Source: Dendrobium chrysotoxum
Lineage: Eukaryota; Streptophyta; Magnoliopsida; Asparagales; Orchidaceae
Length of the DNA: 64,000 nt
Reading direction: 5' to 3'
NCBI GenBank assembly: GCA_019925795.1
Contig: CM034300.1
Span: 30,863,591 to 30,927,590 of the forward strand
Part shown: positions 1 through 12,599 of the stretch, one piece after another
How positions within the stretch are numbered: position 1 is the first letter of the stretch
Layout: each line of letters opens with the position of its first letter
Notes under the pieces: model-generated
Database searches by the model: none
Told to the model about the DNA's origin: nothing
Seen by the model: the letters and a program-made list of their open reading frames with translations, nothing else
Translations under genes and position numbers: made by a program

Positions 1-295
1 GATCCAGAGGAGTCAATCACTGCTCACAAGGTTTCAAACAAAAATAAGGCAAAACTCTTAGTCAAAGATCCAGTTTATTAGCAGTAGTGAGCAGTGATCT
101 GATTCAGAAGAAAAGTAGTAAACCAAGAACAAGTATGAAATCGCATCATAATAAATACTCAAATTAGGAAAATAATAATCAATAAAAAGAAAGTTAGTAT
201 AGAATAAAAATAAAACAGGAAAAGATAATCAAATCAAACAAAATAAAAAACTAACTGAAATAAATAGAAAACTCATAAATCATCAGTAATTAGAT

Positions 296-3200
296 TCATG
301 CATTTATGTCAATCACACCCAATCTGGTCCTCAAAATGTTGAATGAGTCAGAGGCCAGTGGTTTAGTAAAGAGGTCAGCCAGTTGATTTTTAGTTGCTAC
401 ATGGTGTAGCTCAATGTCCCCTTTTATAATATGGTCTCTAATGAAGTGATGCCTTATATCAATGTGCTTGGTTCTTGAATGTTGGATAGGATTTTTAGAG
501 ATGTAGATGGCACTAGTGTTATCACACAGAACTGAAATTATGCCAACAGGTAATCCTAAATCCAAAACTTGTTGCTTCAACCAAAGAAGTTGGGCCACAC
601 AACTTCCTAAGGTAATGTACACAGCTTCAGTAGTGGAAAGTGCAACTGAGTTCTATTTTCTACTGGACCAGGAGACTAAAGACTGTCCTATGAATTGGCA
701 AGTTCTAGAAGTGCTCTTTCTATCCACCCTACATCCTATAAAATTAGAATCAGAATATCCCATAATCTCAAAAGAAGTGATGTACCTAGGATACCAGATT
801 CCTAGGTTTGGGGTCGCTAAGAGATATCTAAAGATTCTCTTAACTGCAGTCAGGTGGGATTCCTTAGGATCAGCTTGAAATCTAGCACAAAGATAAACAC
901 TAAGCATAATATCAGGTCGGCTAGCTATCAGATAAAGCAATGATCCAATTATTCCTCTAAACTTCTTATGATCAATAAATTTTCCATTTGAATCCTTATC
1001 TAACTGGACACTAGAACTCATGAGAGTGTTAATTAGCTTGGCTTTATCTATTTCATATTTCTTTAAGATGTCCTTAAAATACTTTGATTGATTGATAAAG
1101 ATTCATCATCCATTTCCCTTATGCTAAATCCCAAAAAGTATGACAATTCTCCCATCATACTCATCTCAAACTCCTTACTCATTATTTTAGAAAAATCATC
1201 ACATAAGTTTTTATTAGAAGATCCAAAAAGTATACCGTCAACATAGATCTGGATAAAGAGTAAATCATTACCTACTTTCCTCAGAAAAAGGGTGGTGTCC
1301 ACGCTCCCCTTAACAAACTCACTTTCTAATAAGAATGTGCTAAGCCTCTCATACCAAGCTCTGAGTGCCTGTTTCAATCCACAGCATGCCTTTTTTAATT
1401 TGTAAAAATGATTAGGATATTGGGAACTCTCAAAATTTGGGGGTTGCTCTACAAATACATCCTCTTTTATTACCCCATTTAAAAAGGCACTCTTGACATC
1501 CATTTGAAATAGCTTAAATTCCTTATAACAGACAAAGGCTAGTAGCACCCTAATGGCTTCCAATCTAGCTAAAGAGGTAAAGTCTCCTCAAGATCAATTC
1601 CTTCTATTTGGTTATACCGCTTAGCCACCAATCTTGCCTTATTCCTAAGCACCACACAAGAATCATTCATCTTATTCTTAAAATAATTTGGTTCACATAA
1701 TATTTTGATTCTTAGGTCTTTCTACTAACTCCCAAACATCATTCCTTATAAATTGGTTCAATTCCTCTTGCATAGCTAAGATCCAAAATTCATTAGAAAG
1801 GGCTTAATTGATGTTGGTAGGTTCAGTCATTGAGATAAAGGAAGAATGGTTTACTTCCTTCCTAAGTTCATGCCAAGTTCTAACACCTTCAAAAAGGTCT
1901 CCTAAGATTAGTTCTTTAGGATGACTCGAAGAATATCTCCAATATCTTGGCAAAGTGTTTTGAGGTTTTATCCTTTCCTGTAGATTTGCATTTTTAAGTC
2001 CTTGGGTAATCTCTCCAACATCTTCTTCTTCCTTAAGTCTAGTCTCCTTAGGATCAGATTCATCAAACACCACATGAGTTGTCTCCTCCACCACCAAAGT
2101 TCTCTTATTAAACACCCTAAAGGATTTCCCCACACTAGAATAGCCTAAGAACACTCCTTCATCAGATTTGGGGTCAAATTTTCCTAAGGATGATTTCCTA
2201 TTATTCAAAATGAAAACCTTACATCCAAAGACATGGAGGTGGGACAGGTTTGGAGTTCTACCCTTAATGATCTATTAAGGTGTCTTATTTAGATTGGTTC
2301 TAACATTCACCCTATTCAGCACATAACAGGTAGTGTTCACCGCGTCAGCCCAAAAGTATTTTAGAAGGGAATACTCAGCAAGCATGGCTATAATGGCTTC
2401 CACTAAGGTCCTGTTCTTCCTTTCAGCTACCCTGTTCTACTGAGGGGTCCTAGGAGCTGAAAAGTTATGGCTAATCCCTTGATCCTCACAGAAGGTTCCA
2501 AATTTCTCATTTTTAAATTCCCCACCATGATCACTATGGATGGTCATAATCTCATAGCCTAACTTCTTCTAAATCCAAGTGGAGAAAGATTTAAATTCAT
2601 CAAATGACTCAGATTTATGTGATAGAAATATAATCCAAGAGAACCTCGAGTAATCATCCACTATCACAAATCCATAGACATTCTCCCTAAGCTGGTAGTG
2701 CTAATGGGTCCAAAGAGATCCATGTGAAGGACTTCTAAAGGTCTCGAGGTGCTGAAGTCCTTAACGGAGTGGAAAGAGAATTGGGCTTGCTTCCCTAATT
2801 GACATGCATCACATAGGTGTTCCTCAGTGAACTTAAGCTTAGGGACACCCTAACTAAGTCCTTTTGGGTGACTCTTCTAAATATTTCATACTGGCATGAC
2901 ATAATCTCCTGTGTCATAACCAAGACTCATCAGCAGCAGTTTTTAAGAAAAATGAAGTAGCACATTCAATATTATTTAAATCAAGCATATAGATATTGTT
3001 GATCCTCTTGCCCTACAAAACAGTTTTATTATTTAAGCTTATAATGTAAGTATTTTCCAGGAACATGATGCTAAACCTTTTGTCATAGAGTTGATTGATG
3101 CTAAGCAAGTTGTGCTTCAATCCATCTATAAGAAAAATATTTTCAATCAAAAGATTCTTGGAGTTTTCGATTATACCTACACCTACCACTTTCTTGGTGG

Positions 3201-3339
3201 TATTATCTCTAAGAGTGACCTTGCCTCCAACCCTGGCCTCCAGGGAAATGAATTGATTTGCATCTCTAGTCATATGTCTTGAACATCTACTATCCAGGTA
3301 CCACATGCTCTCACGAGGTCTTGTGTAAGAGCAACCCTA
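296..3339 (-). pseudogene. pol: Element D pol (protease-integrase-RT-RNase H), broken
   Basis: The polyprotein would process gag, integrate the cDNA and reverse transcribe the RNA. Around 3306 a retropepsin start reads WYLDSRCSRHMT, so the usual DSG is DSR. Next come the integrase zinc-binding region (2800-3000) and the catalytic core with SDHGGEF-like coding near 2525-2540. The linker with the conserved segment KSFRVFNKRTLVVEE is near 2110. RT lies at 1063-1690 and RNase H at 296-1020. The RT active site reads YVDG instead of YVDD (about 1240), which should inactivate it. Stops and frameshifts separate at least five open segments. The end, GVIDINA, matches the RNase H end of the other elements here. 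Typical copia pol length is retained, so decay is by point changes. Confidence 0.85.
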
Positions 3340-3347
3340 CAAAATCA

Positions 3348-5159
3348 TCAAATGTCAGATTTAGGAACCCATACAGGTTTGGGTTCCTTCTTATAAAAAG
3401 AGGAATGCAATGCATGTGTTTTGTAGTGTGAAACATGCAATTTGGGCCTCTACACCCAATGTGTACTATGGAGAATAGTGCAGGTGTGAGAGATATGTCC
3501 TAGCATGCCACAAAAAAAATATCTGACTCTAGGATAAGGGTTAACTAATCTACATGGGTGATAGTGCCTCTTCCTAGGTTTGAATAAAACATGCTTTGAT
3601 GATTTTGAATTAGATTCTTCAAATGGTGGAGGTGCATAAAATTGTGCAAAAGTAGGAGGTATTTCATTATTCTTAAATGCACTAATTTTCATACTTAGAA
3701 ATTTATTTTCCTTCTTGAGACTTGTAATTTAAAATTTTAAATAATGTTCACTACTATCTAAATCATTTGCATGAGTTTTTAATTCCTTAAATGTAGCTTC
3801 TAATTCAACATACGATGCTTTTAATGAATCATACTCAATAATCAAATTAGAATGCTTTTTATTTAACTCATCAAATTTATCAAGTAATGACATGTGATTG
3901 CTATCAAGTGTAGAATGATCTTTAACCAAAATATCATGCTCTTTTTGCAAATTCAAGAAATCCAATTTCAGGCTAGCATGGGTTTTTTTAAGTTTCCTAT
4001 ATGATGAATGAATTTTCTCAGAAATATCAAGTAATTGATCATAGATAAGATCACATATCTGTTCTTGCTCAGACTTACTAGGATGATCATCTGCCATTAA
4101 ACACAAGTTTATAGTCTCCTCTTCAGCTTCAGTCTCTGAGCAGTTAGATACTGAATCTGCCCAGAAAGACTTTTGGATCTTCTTCTTGTCCATCCTGAAC
4201 TTAGGTTTCTCCTCACCCTTCTCTTTGCTTGGGTGAGCCTTAAGTGTAGGACAATCAGCCTTTATATGTCCTAGCTTCCTACATTCAAAATAAATAGTAT
4301 CAGATGAACCTTTAAAATTTCTTCTACTCTTACCTTTGTTCAACTTCTGAAAGTTCTTGTTTTTCTTCCTTAGAAAGCTTTTGAATTGCCTAGTGATTAA
4401 GGCAACATCATCGCTATTAGACCCAGAAGAATCAGTGTCAGTTTTGTTGGCCTTCAGTGCCTTAATTTTCTCCTTCTTCTTCTCACCTACATCAATTTGT
4501 CATTGGTTCACTTCTTGCTCGTAAGCAAAGAGTGACCCAAGTAAGTTATCAATAGAATAAGTATTCAAAGCTTTGGATTCAGTAATTACAGTTATCTTGG
4601 CATCATAAGAAGAAGGTAAACATCTTAAAATTTTGTTCACTTTTTCATAATTAGCGAGTTCTCTTCCTAAAGCATGTAGAGAGGTGACAATTTGAGTAAA
4701 CCTAGTATACATTTTAGAAATTGATTCACTAGGTTTCATGTAAAAGATTTTATAGTCGTGAAGCAAGATATTCAATCTACATTGCTTAACTTCAGATGTT
4801 CCTTCATAAGTAATGCATAATCTATCCCAGATTTCTATGCCAGTAGTGCAAGTAGAGACACGCATGTAATCCTCAAATTTTAATGCGCAGAAAAAATAGT
4901 TCAAGCATTTTGCATTCCATTGTGGTAAATCACAATCATCAAATGTCCATTCAAAAAAAAAAGTTTAGTTTTAATACCATTAACAAGTCTAAATGGTGCT
5001 TCATAACCATCTCTTACAAGCATCCACATGCGATAATCAATAGATTATAAAAAGGTGGACAAGCGAGTTTTCCAAAAAATCAAAATAAATGTTATCAAAC
5101 AAAGGTGGACAAGTGATAGGATAACCTTAAGCATTATTTCTATTTCCAAAGTTAGCCAT
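3348..5159 (-). pseudogene. gag: Element D gag, broken
   Basis: Start chosen at the ATG on the minus strand at 5159, reading MANFGNRNNA, the same N terminus as the other gags here. The N-terminal copia gag domain contains the family signature KQCRLNILLHDYKIF (near 4770). A CCHC knuckle of the form CRKLGHIKADC lies near 4250, with its first cysteine lost (YFEC). A long heptad-rich coiled coil follows at about 3730-4080. A second knuckle-like site, FFCGMLGHISHTC, sits near 3500 after the coil. Gag would form the particle. In SIRE-lineage elements the extended gag is known to interact with dynein light chain LC8-like proteins; I see the coil but did not locate a binding motif. Stops and frameshifts at about 4345-4500, 3700 and 4905-5100 break it. 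Confidence 0.82.
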
Positions 5160-5203
5160 GGATCAAATTCAAAAGTTTTTCAAAACTAGATTTTATGAAT
5201 CCC

Positions 5204-5215
5204 GCTCTGATACAA
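5204..5215 (-). other. Primer binding site of element D (tRNA-iMet)
   Basis: The minus strand reads TTGTATCAGAGC, one mismatch from the TGGTATCAGAGC complement of initiator tRNA-Met, two bases inside the LTR end at 5218. Confidence 0.85.
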
Positions 5216-5217
5216 CT

Positions 5218-6930
5218 TGAAAGTTCGTTAGGGATGTTAAGCCCTTGTGAACTAGTCCCGAGGCTAACCAAGAGGGTGGTGAATTGGTTATTTTAAACAT
5301 TTGTGAGCAAAAATGATTAAAAATGTTTTTTTGAATGTTTTAAAATAATTTCAATTTTGCGATAATGTGCAGAAGTTCAACAATAACAGAATAATAATTG
5401 GAATCACACAATCATCAACAGAAAAATAAATGCAGAAGATAATCAAAAAGAATATAACAAATTTTATAGTGGTTCGATCAACTTGACCTATGTCCACTCC
5501 CTGGAGCCTCCCCTCCGGGTATTGCACTAGCACTAAGTGATTCTCCTTCTGCTCCCACAACAAGGCGGAGAAGCCTGTACAAAAATTCGTTTCCAACAAC
5601 CCGGTAAGGTAGAGAATCTGGACTCCTTTCACTTACTCCAGAAGCAAGCAGAGAACCTAGACTCCTTTTGCTTCCTCCTAAAGCAAGCAGAGAACCTGGA
5701 CTCCTTTTGCTTCCTCCTGAAGCAAGCAGAGAACCAAGACCTTCTTGCAGATGATCCTACCCTAGAGACACCAATAAAATGAGAGACGACGACTGGGGAA
5801 GATGACTCAGATCCTTGCTTGGAGCAACCTTTATGAACACCTCACAAACTCCCCCTCACAAGATCCTCTCTCTCTCTCCCTTCCTCTTAAGGTTTTCTCT
5901 GGCAAAAAAGGTGGCAAAAGATCTCAACGATGGAAGACAAGATATCTTAAATAATAGGGCTAAAAAATTGCCCTAAAATTCTATTTGATGATTCTGTTCA
6001 TACAGTATAATCCACAATCATATAGTATAATTAGTTCAAAAATAGTTTCATTCAGTACAAATGTAAACGAACAGTTCACAAATTTTATGAACATCATACA
6101 GTACGATCCATAGATCATATAGTATGATCAACTTATTCTCAACTGTTCGTACTGGATGATCTATGGGATGAATGAATTCATCTCTGTCCATCATCCCACA
6201 CTACACCCTTTGTTTAGTATGAATAGTTTAATTTAGGTCATCGTACAATACGATACAAATATCATCTGGGATGAATAGAACAAAAAACCTTAGTTTTGTC
6301 TGGTATGTTTAATGGGACGATTGACATCATCTCTGTTGTTTGTACAATACGATCCAATATCGTATAGTATGGATGAAATTAATTAAGAAACTAAGGTTTG
6401 ATTTCTCGATAACGGTGGATAATTTTGGCAGATTTTAAAATATTCGTACAGTATTATCGTAATCGTATAGTACGATTAGCTTAAAAATCAAAATTCAAAT
6501 CTTACCAAAACAGTCCTGGCAGCTAGGGCATGTTGAAATAATTCATACAGTATATTATGGATCATACAGTATGATTAGTTCTCAAAACTAATCATCCAGA
6601 ATTAGCCGTAAGCCTGACTATTAATGACCTATCGTACAGTACGATGGAAAAATCATACAGTTTGGTTTTCTTTAAAAGAAACACTAAATTACTCAAAAAC
6701 TCCCCCTGAGTGTGTGTGCAAGGTTACTTAGCTTGGGGATTTGTTATATTACACTTGACTCAAGAAAAATGAAATAAGTATATTGAACCTAAAACACAAA
6801 CAAACTGACTCGATCTTGAGCTGGCTTGAATTGCAGTTGATCCTATGAACCTAAAAGGTTAGAAACTCAACCATAAATAAAAAGGTTTTCTATCATCAAA
6901 ATCATAGTCCTTGAATTCAGATTCGTAACA
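5218..6930 (-). repeat. 5' LTR of element D
   Basis: On the minus strand it runs from TGTTACGAATC at 6930 to GAACTTTCA at 5218, 1713 bp. It holds many decayed and intact palindromes of the ATCGTAC-N-GTACGAT type (6000-6660), the U3 block with CACACACTCAGGGGGAG (about 6705-6725), an approximately 39-bp tandem array (5605-5760) and a TATA-like CTATAAAAT (plus 5461-5469) about 245 bp from the LTR end. Only one LTR of this element is in the window, so its age cannot be estimated. Confidence 0.85.
5605..5760 (-). repeat. Tandem hairpin array in LTR of element D
   Basis: About four units with a 39-bp period, each containing on the minus strand TGCTTC-AGGAG-GAAGCA or a near copy. The perfect copy is at 5708-5724, and one with a single mismatch is at 5669-5685. 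Stem 6 bp, loop AGGAG. Confidence 0.8.
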
Positions 6931-7580
6931 TATAGTACAAAAATGTGTTGATAGTCAAGGTTAAACTAGATTTGAGCTTTTGGTCAACTTGAAAGGCATG
7001 ATAAGGTGAGAACTAGTGACTGGAATATTAAAGTAAAGTAGTTATGGAACCTAAATGATCGAAGATTAGTTTGGGACTGGAGATGGAAAAAAACTATCTG
7101 GGTATATTATTGTCTCTTTCCTAAAAGATGGAAATCATAGGGCGCGAAAAAATTCTCATATAGAATCTAACAGCATTTTGCATACTTGTAAGCAGCACCG
7201 AAAAACATCAAGAAAAATAAGAGATTTGAAACTTTCTTCCAATCATATTCATCATCATTCACCATTTGTTTCACCTTAGTCATCAAACAAGCATAGGAAA
7301 TTCCACCTTTAGCAACATACTCATTCATTGCCATGGGTTGATAGGCACTACCCTCATGGTTCCCCTTTATCTTCTTCTCTCGATGTAAAAGGATTAGGTT
7401 CACCATCTCAACATTCCTTCATGTATAATGAGAAGTTGACCTAGCAACCCAAGGTAAGAGCCACTCATACTATAACAACATCCCCTTAGATAGCTATAAG
7501 GAAGGAAAGCAAAGAAAAAAGACAATTAGAAAATAGATCTCTTTTATAAAAGCATATGAAGAGTACACTTAGGTTGATCA
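6931..7580. other. Older flanking DNA, no gene seen
   Basis: AT-rich sequence right of element D. Short ORFs only, no family signature recognised. It may be part of the decayed Ty3-like element that follows. Confidence 0.4.
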
Positions 7581-10150
7581 ATGATATGTATCAAGGAAAG
7601 CTATGAGGGAAAGTTTATTAAGTTAAATGACAACATAAAGAACATTGAAAAAGATATAACTATAATTTTTGATCTTGATCAAGATGACCTTTTAGAGGAT
7701 CTGATAGCGAATGTATTTGTGGTTGACATAATAAAATCATCACAAAGGGAAAAACCACCTACTATTGAGATCCATGATGTAGTGGTTGAGAAGGGTGAGG
7801 CCATGGAAGATAGTCAACATTTGTTAGACCAAATAAATCAAAGAGATGATCTTGCACTACCATGACCATATTTCGATTTCCTTCAACCCAAACCTATTCA
7901 AGTAGTCACTAGAAAGAAGAAGTATTAGTTAGAGAAGAAAAGAGACAAGAACTAGAAAATATCAAACAACTTAGAGAAATAAGTGAAAGAATCCTTTGCT
8001 CAATCCAAATATACTTCATTTATTCCAGAGGGTTGACCTTACATAGTGGAATATGATGTAGTTGACTTTTACCACCTTCCTTCAACATCTTTGATGGTAT
8101 TGGGAATCCAAAGTAGTATTTAACACATTTTAGAGCAAGTTTTTGTAATGCTTGAGGTAAAGATGCTCTATTTTTTAAATTGTTTGTGAGTAACTTATCT
8201 GGAGGTAGCAGTAATTGGTTTGCAAACTTACCAAATAATTTCATCTTACTGAGTTAGAGAGTTTATTCTTGAAAATATTTGTGAGGGAACGACATGATGT
8301 TACCATTGGAGGTTTAGTGTTAGAAAAATATAATCCTAGAGAGAAGTTAGTAGATTACTTTCTCAAGTGAAGAAATTTAAGCTTAAACTGTGAACCTCAA
8401 TTATAAGTGCAGAAAGTAATTAAGATTCTCCTTACCAATAGCTTTCCTTCTCAAGGGTTTTACTATCAATACCTTTGATAAGATACTTAATAAGGATGCT
8501 AATCTCTAAGAACATGCCTCATAGTTAAAATTTTATGATTAGACTTCATATGTCAAGAAGCTAAAACCCTATAAAGTCTTGCATAAGAAATCTAGTTTAA
8601 TTTCAGCTATTGAAAAGGCTAAGTAGCCAATGAAAATTCAATTTGATAGTTCTCCACCTCAGTAATCTATTTAATAGCCTCAAAGATTTTAGTTAAGTCA
8701 GTAAGCATTTGAGTATCAATAAAGGCAATATCTTACTAAAAAAAGAAAGGTGATAATATAGGGAAAGATTTACTTCTTAGTAAGGATTGTCCATTAAAAA
8801 AAGGGTTAATCAAGAAAATCTTCACGAACCTCCTTAAAAAGCCAGAATTCAAGCTCCCTGAATCTAAAAAACTAGAAGAAGTAAGAAAGTTAAGGTTTTA
8901 TTGCCCTTATCACCAGATTCTAGGTAATGAGCTAGAGGATTGTATTAACTTTAAGAAGTGGCTTGACTTTAATATCAAATCTAGAGTGGTGATGATAAAA
9001 AAGAGTTCTTACTGGATCTATTCCATAGATCTGCTAAGTATGTATATGGTGAGACCCTTGTTCTCATGTCATTCGCTAATTTAATGATGCATGGGAAGTT
9101 GCCTTATCCCATTCATTAAAGAAATATTTAAACAAACACTATCATTCTTCTCTTGTAGAATCTTTGGAAGCTCAGAAGCTTTATCAGGTTGATGTAGTAT
9201 TTTCTAAAGATGATGTGAGGATGAATCCAAATTTAGGTCTAAGATAGTCAACCCCCTATATTTTAAGGGAGGGAGGAAATTATAAACAAGAATTTATCTA
9301 AGATGGTTGTAACATTAATGGATACAAAATTCAAAACCCTCATCCCATTTACCTTGTATGACTTTTAATTTGTTCCACCTAGAAGCAGTAAATAAATAAA
9401 TAAATGAGGATTTTGTGCATGTCTTGTCTGCTTTTGATGAGAATATTATGGATGACTTGCCAAACTCCCCATGTCGATGACTCTCAAAATAATATTCTTG
9501 ACCTTAATCAACTTAAAGAATCCCTTAGATACTTTTTTGATAGTGATGCCCATATTATTAATTTACAGTGCATGTCTATTTGTATTGAAAAAAATGTCAC
9601 ATTTGAATGTTTGATAGAATAAAACATCAAATTAATTAAAATTTGGGTAGATGATCTGCCTATACTCTGTTCAAGGAGATAGTTCAAGTTAATCTCCATA
9701 GTGGAAGAATTTCACCATATTGTTCTTCTCCCAAGAATAAGGGAAACAAGTAATTAATAATATAAAATCTTCACTCCCACCTTAGCTTACACCTTACGAG
9801 GCCCTCCTGCTGGAAGAAATCCTAAGGTTGATTATAACATTTTAGCTGACCCTAGGAAGCTGCCTTCCAGTTTAAGTAGATATGATGCTCTAGTTCTTTC
9901 CAAGGAAATGATGAATGCTTTGATAAAAACACTCCTTAATCCATATATTTGTATGGCTTAGCTAGTAGTAGTACAACCTGAGGAAGCTCTTTTCCTTGGA
10001 AATGCTAGAGTAACATTTTTTTGATGAGGATTTACTTCTAGGGATAGCTAAAATAGATCCATTGATCTGATTCAAATAGGAAGAATGATACTAATTGAGT
10101 CATACTGATTTTTATACATCCACATACATTTTTGAGCTAGGTAATCATGG
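7581..10150 (+). pseudogene. Decayed Ty3/gypsy-like gag-protease remnant
   Basis: No ORF is intact, but conceptual translation shows gag-like pieces in order. Near 8330 there is a segment like EKLVDYFLKWRNLSLNCEP (one stop), resembling the retrotransposon gag core. Near 8919 a knuckle-like CPYHQILGNELEDC has Asn where His is expected. Near 9870 comes LSRYDALVLSKEMMNALIKT, and near 10018 DEDLLLG followed by a spoiled N-R-P-L region; both resemble stretches before and around the aspartic protease of plant Ty3-type elements. An ORF of 94 codons at 7581-7865 is the longest open piece. No RT, integrase or LTR was found, so it is a fragment. Family assignment is from motif memory only. Confidence 0.5.
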
Positions 10151-10993
10151 TCGTTCAGTCAATGTTGAACGACTGAGATGAATCCTTTATGTTTGTGAGA
10201 GCTAGCTATTAGATAGTACCAAGTGTAAAGCATAATAAATTATATAAATCTTAAGAATTAATTGACATATATTATTAAAATATTTAATCAATAAATTCTC
10301 AATCACTATTCTAATTAGTGTGTTTAAGGGCCCCATAGATTCAATAAGAAGACTACTTGAAAAGCCTCAAAGTTTTGACTCTTAATTCCTAGAAAATAAA
10401 AATCAGTTCATAAATACCATCAGTTATATTTATGAAATTATTTGGCATACTGAAATCCAATTGGTCTCAAATTGGCATGAATGGATCTTGGATATGTTAT
10501 ACACATATCCAAAAAATATTTCATGGAGTGTGAATCTAAATTAAGTTTCAATTAGAATTTTAAATTCTAGGTCAGATTTTGACCTTAGAATTTAAAATTC
10601 AATATCGATGAATTCATAGGGCACTTAGGGCTTTCCTTCTTTTGATAGTTAGATAAGTACAATATGGTCAGTTAGCCATTAATTTCACACTAATTGGCCC
10701 AAAATTTTTAGTGATTAATGTCTAGGTTATCCCTAACCTATGATATCAATCACTTGATCAATTGATCCCCTATCAATTTGGTAATATAAGAAAGGGAATT
10801 TAATAAATTAAAAAAATTCAATAAATCATATAAATTTAAATTAAATTAATAACATTCAAATGTAAATAACCAAAGTATAAAACCTTCTACAGCCTATTAA
10901 AATAATACATCTTCTATACACAATATACATGGTTTAGGACCTTCAAATTTAGCCTAGGCTATGTAGGTATTTGGTTGTTTGGTGTGATGCGAA
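10151..10993. other. AT-rich flank left of element C
   Basis: Very AT-rich, no ORF of note and no recognised element. Its last bases (10989-10993, GCGAA) are the left target site of element C. The DNA at 29200-30234 should be its original continuation. Confidence 0.45.
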
Positions 10994-12295
10994 TGTTATA
11001 ATCCAAGATACCTATCTTGTGATTTTGATGGTAATAAATATTTTTGATTGACTTTTTATTTCTATTAGCATGAATATTGGATATTATATTTTGTCTGTGT
11101 ATACTAACATTTCAGGAGAAACATACTCCAGTAAAGACTACTAAAAACTCAAGATTGGGTAGGATAAGATGTCAAGTTAAAGAGTTTGTAACTTTAACAT
11201 TTTTATAATTTTCTATTTTTTGAGTCTGGCCACATAAGGGTGTATGCAATTGGTGATCGTGCACACACAGAAAAGGGGAGTGAGAGGAAAATCTAAGATA
11301 ACAATTTCTCTTGAACTAATTGTACTGTACGACTTACAATCATACTATATGATTAATTATTTAAAAAATGGTCTTAATGGCTAATTGAATCATGAATTAT
11401 ATTAAACTAATCATACTGTATGATGCATATTATACTATATGATTTATTTTGTTCTGTAAACCCTGGCCACCAAATAAATTAATTAGGAAATTCAAAAAAT
11501 GATTTTTGAACTAATTATACTATATGATCTAAATCATACTATACAAAATTTTGAAATCTTACTTAAATTATCCCTCGTAGTTAGTTAATTAAATTATGGT
11601 TTAATTAATGATAATATATCATACTATATAATTTAGATCATACCAAATGATTGTCATTGATAAAATTTGGTCATCCCGATATCATACCAAATGAAACCAT
11701 GATTATTAAACTAATCAAATAGTATGATGTTTACATCATACTAGATGATCAAGTGGTACTCAACTGACCGTACTATATGATGAGAATAGTATATGATGAT
11801 TAATAGAGATGATTTTTAATTATCGCATGGATCATCCTGTATGAATTCAGAGAAATTGAGCAGATCATATTGGATGACCTCATTATCATATAGTATGATA
11901 TATTTGCAAAATTTAAATAGTTCATTTGAACATCTATTTTCATCGTACTGGATGGGTCTAGTTTTTGAACTATTCATACTATACGAACTAATACCGTACT
12001 GTATGAACAGAGATGAGAAACTTGAATTTTAGAGTTTTTGAAGACCAATAATCAATCTATGTTATTATTCTTCTTAAAATAATAGAGAGGTGTTGTTGGC
12101 CATTAAATGTACTCTGAGGGAGAGCCAGGGTTTGAGAGGAAGGAGAAGGTGTGGTTGAGGTGATGGAGAAGTAGTATGAGGGGATCACACAATTCCTCCA
12201 GGCTAGCTAAGCACCATTGCTCCTCCTGTGGCCTGGTGAGTCCTTGAAGCTTTCTCTTGGGAAAGAGAGCTCAAAGTCAAGTCCTCGAGGTTCTT

Positions 12296-12435
12296 TGCCT
12301 TCTCCAGGAGGGAGAAAAAATAGTAGGGTTCTATTCCTTCACTAGGAGGGTGAAAAAGGAGCTGAGGTACTCTACCATTTTAAGGATGGAGAAAAAGATT
12401 GGAGTTTTGTTGCCGTCACCAGGAGGGTGACATAC
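12296..12435 (+). repeat. Tandem hairpin array in 5' LTR of element C
   Basis: Stem-loops TTCTCC-AGGAG-GGAGAA (12300-12316), TTCACT-AGGAG-GGTGAA (12338-12354, one G-T pair) and GTCACC-AGGAG-GGTGAC (12415-12431), separated by GGTTCT/GGTACTCT-type spacers. The loop is constant and the stems differ. Confidence 0.82.
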
Positions 12436-12590
12436 CTTCTTGCACTCCATCACATCGGGTTTGGGGGAAGGGATTGTGTAAGGGCTTCTCCACCTTACTA
12501 TGGTGGTAAAAGAAGAGTCACTTTGTTTTAGTGCAATACCCCGAGCGGAGGACTCCAGGGAGTGGACATAGGTCAAGGTTGATCGAACCA

Positions 12591-12599
12591 CTATAAAAT
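12591..12599 (+). promoter_or_regulatory. Probable TATA box, element C 5' LTR
   Basis: CTATAAAAT preceded by GAACCA, at the same place in all LTRs of the window, about 330 bp before this LTR's end. Promoter role is inferred from position and conservation. Confidence 0.55.

Larger units (their letters stand above)
1..6930 (-). mobile_element. Element D: partial Sirevirus-type Ty1/copia retrotransposon
   Basis: Read on the minus strand, the order is 5' LTR (5218-6930), tRNA-Met primer site, gag with zinc knuckles and coiled coil, protease, integrase, RT and RNase H ending near 296. The 3' LTR and any env-like ORF lie left of the window. Bases 1-295 are AT-rich sequence downstream of RNase H with no clear ORF. 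The long LTR, long gag and palindromes place it in the SIRE lineage; this is inferred from architecture. Many stops and frameshifts show it is dead. The right flank is TATAG at 6931; the matching target duplication would lie outside the window. Confidence 0.85.
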
